Assembly: GCA_003557445.1 (NCBI GenBank)
Contig: PWOK01000107.1
Location: forward strand, 1 to 5,109
DNA length: 5,109 bases
Reading direction: 5' to 3'
From: Halanaerobiaceae bacterium
GTDB lineage: Bacteria; Bacillota_F; Halanaerobiia; Halanaerobiales; CSSED10-376
Part shown: positions 3,980-5,109 of the stretch, in pieces
How the letters are laid out: the number at the start of each line of letters is the position of its first letter
How positions within the stretch are numbered: the stretch's first letter is position 1
The notes under the pieces: generated by a model
Seen by the model: the letters and a program-made list of their open reading frames with translations, nothing else
What the model was told of the DNA's origin: nothing
Databases searched by the model: none
Made by a program: the position numbers and the translations under genes

Positions 3980-5109
3980 ATGGATCAAATTGCTTTAACA
4001 GGAAATGAAGCTGTGGCCATGGCCATGAAACAAATTAATCCTGATGTTGTAGCTGCTTATCCGATAACACCTCAAACAGAGGTTGTTCAAATATTTTCTC
4101 AGTTTGTAGCTGATGGAGATGTTGATACAGAATATATTACAGTTGAAAGTGAACACAGTGCTATGAGTGCAACAGTAGGTGCTGCAGCTGGTGGAGCCAG
4201 AGCAATGACAGCAACTTCAGCCAATGGGTTAGCTTTTATGTTTGAAATAATATATATAACATCTTCAACCAGATTACCTGTGGTAATGCCTGTAATAAAC
4301 AGGGCTCTTAGTGGACCTATTAATATACATTGTGATCACAGTGATGCTATGGCAGCAAGAGATTCTGGCTGGATACAACTTTTCGGAGAAAATGCACAGC
4401 AGGCTTATGATAATATGATTCAGGCTGTGAGAATTGCTGAACATGAAAATGTTAAATTACCTGTAATGGTCAATATGGATGGATTTATTATCAGCCATGC
4501 TGTAGAAAACATAAAACCTTTATCTGATAAAATGATACAGGATTTTATAGGGGAATATAATCCTGAAAGGAGTTTACTTGATCCTGAAAATCCGACAACT
4601 TTTGGTCCTCTGGATTTACAGGACTATTATTTTGAACATAAACGCCAACAGGTTGATGGAATGGAATATGCCCTTGATGTTGTTTTAGAAATTGCTGAAG
4701 AGTATCAAAAGTTAACTGGAAGAGAATACAGCTATTTTGAAGAATATAAAATGGAAGATGCCAGAATTGCTTTGATTGGTCTTGGTTCAACCATGGGTAC
4801 AGCCAGGGTTGCTGTTGATAATTTAAGAGAAAAAGGAATTCAGGCAGGCCTTATAAACTTACGTTTATTCAGACCATTTCCTGCACAGGAGATTATAAAG
4901 GCCTTGAAAAATATAGAAGTTCTGGGAGTACTGGATAGGGCTGATTCTTTTTCTTTAAATGGTGGCCCCTTATTTGTGGATATCTGTAGTTCTTTAAAAA
5001 ATTATAATTTAAAAACAGAAGCATATAACTTTATATATGGTCTGGGAGGAAGGGATATAGCAGTTTCTGATCTGGAAAATATTTTAAATAAACTTGTCAA
5101 ATACAGGGA
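3980..5109 (+). CDS. porA: Pyruvate:ferredoxin oxidoreductase alpha subunit, 3'-truncated by window edge
   Basis: The alpha subunit forms the substrate and part of the TPP pocket with PorB. The frame is open from ATG 3980 to the window end, giving 376 residues; family members are near 390, so only about 15-20 residues are missing. The N-terminal domain (about 1-230) has YPITPQTE (27-34) and VESEHSA (55-61), motifs that in this family contact pyruvate and the TPP pyrimidine. It also has GAAAGGARAMTATSANGLAFM (67-87) and INRALSGPINIHCDHSDAM (106-124). Domain II (about 250-345) begins ARIALIGLGSTMGTARVAVD and includes INLRLFRPFP. AGGAG (3967-3971) lies eight bases before the ATG. A 60-bp AT-rich gap separates it from porD, with no terminator visible, so one porGDA(B) transcript is expected. 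porB should follow downstream. Confidence 0.95.
   Translation, partial: MDQIALTGNEAVAMAMKQINPDVVAAYPITPQTEVVQIFSQFVADGDVDTEYITVESEHSAMSATVGAAAGGARAMTATSANGLAFMFEIIYITSSTRLPVVMPVINRALSGPINIHCDHSDAMAARDSGWIQLFGENAQQAYDNMIQAVRIAEHENVKLPVMVNMDGFIISHAVENIKPLSDKMIQDFIGEYNPERSLLDPENPTTFGPLDLQDYYFEHKRQQVDGMEYALDVVLEIAEEYQKLTGREYSYFEEYKMEDARIALIGLGSTMGTARVAVDNLREKGIQAGLINLRLFRPFPAQEIIKALKNIEVLGVLDRADSFSLNGGPLFVDICSSLKNYNLKTEAYNFIYGLGGRDIAVSDLENILNKLVKYR

Overview
The window is AT-rich chromosomal DNA (about one third G+C by eye), with every recognisable gene on the + strand. The gene content points to an anaerobic, fermentative low-G+C Firmicute. A Bacillus/Clostridium-type dnaX–ebfC(yaaK)–recR–yaaL order is joined to genes for a four-subunit, Thermotoga/archaeal-type pyruvate:ferredoxin oxidoreductase. 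Protein character (Lys/Glu-rich, strong AGGAGG ribosome sites) would fit Halanaerobiales, but that placement is an impression and not a proven assignment.

Region 1 (1-2161) is a DNA replication and repair operon. It holds the 3' two-thirds of dnaX (clamp-loader tau/gamma), ebfC/ybaB (nucleoid-associated protein) and recR (recombination mediator). The ybaB and recR reading frames overlap by one base (TAATG). The operon ends at a strong Rho-independent terminator at 2131-2161, preceded by a second perfect hairpin at 2086-2108.

Region 2 (2162-2760) looks inserted or rearranged. It carries a small DUF606/YdcZ-type membrane protein whose conserved N-terminus can only be reached from an AUU start codon. 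After it comes an intergenic repeat element made of two direct copies of a 28-bp unit plus a short inverted repeat. This block separates recR from the yaaL (DUF2508) gene that normally follows it in Bacillus.

Region 3 (2761-5109) begins with the yaaL homologue, which has a good ribosome site and start but an in-frame TAA after 14 codons; the rest of the family domain continues in the same frame. Its end overlaps porG. porG and porD overlap by ATGA, and porA follows after 60 bp and runs off the window. PorG, PorD and PorA are the gamma, delta (2x[4Fe-4S]) and alpha subunits of a pyruvate synthase-type enzyme; the TPP-binding beta subunit PorB is expected just downstream.

No wholly new system is evident. 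The points that most deserve checking are candidate slippage sites in dnaX, one at the domain III/linker border where a gamma-like form would end; the AUU start of the membrane protein; the in-frame stop in yaaL; and the repeat element between them.
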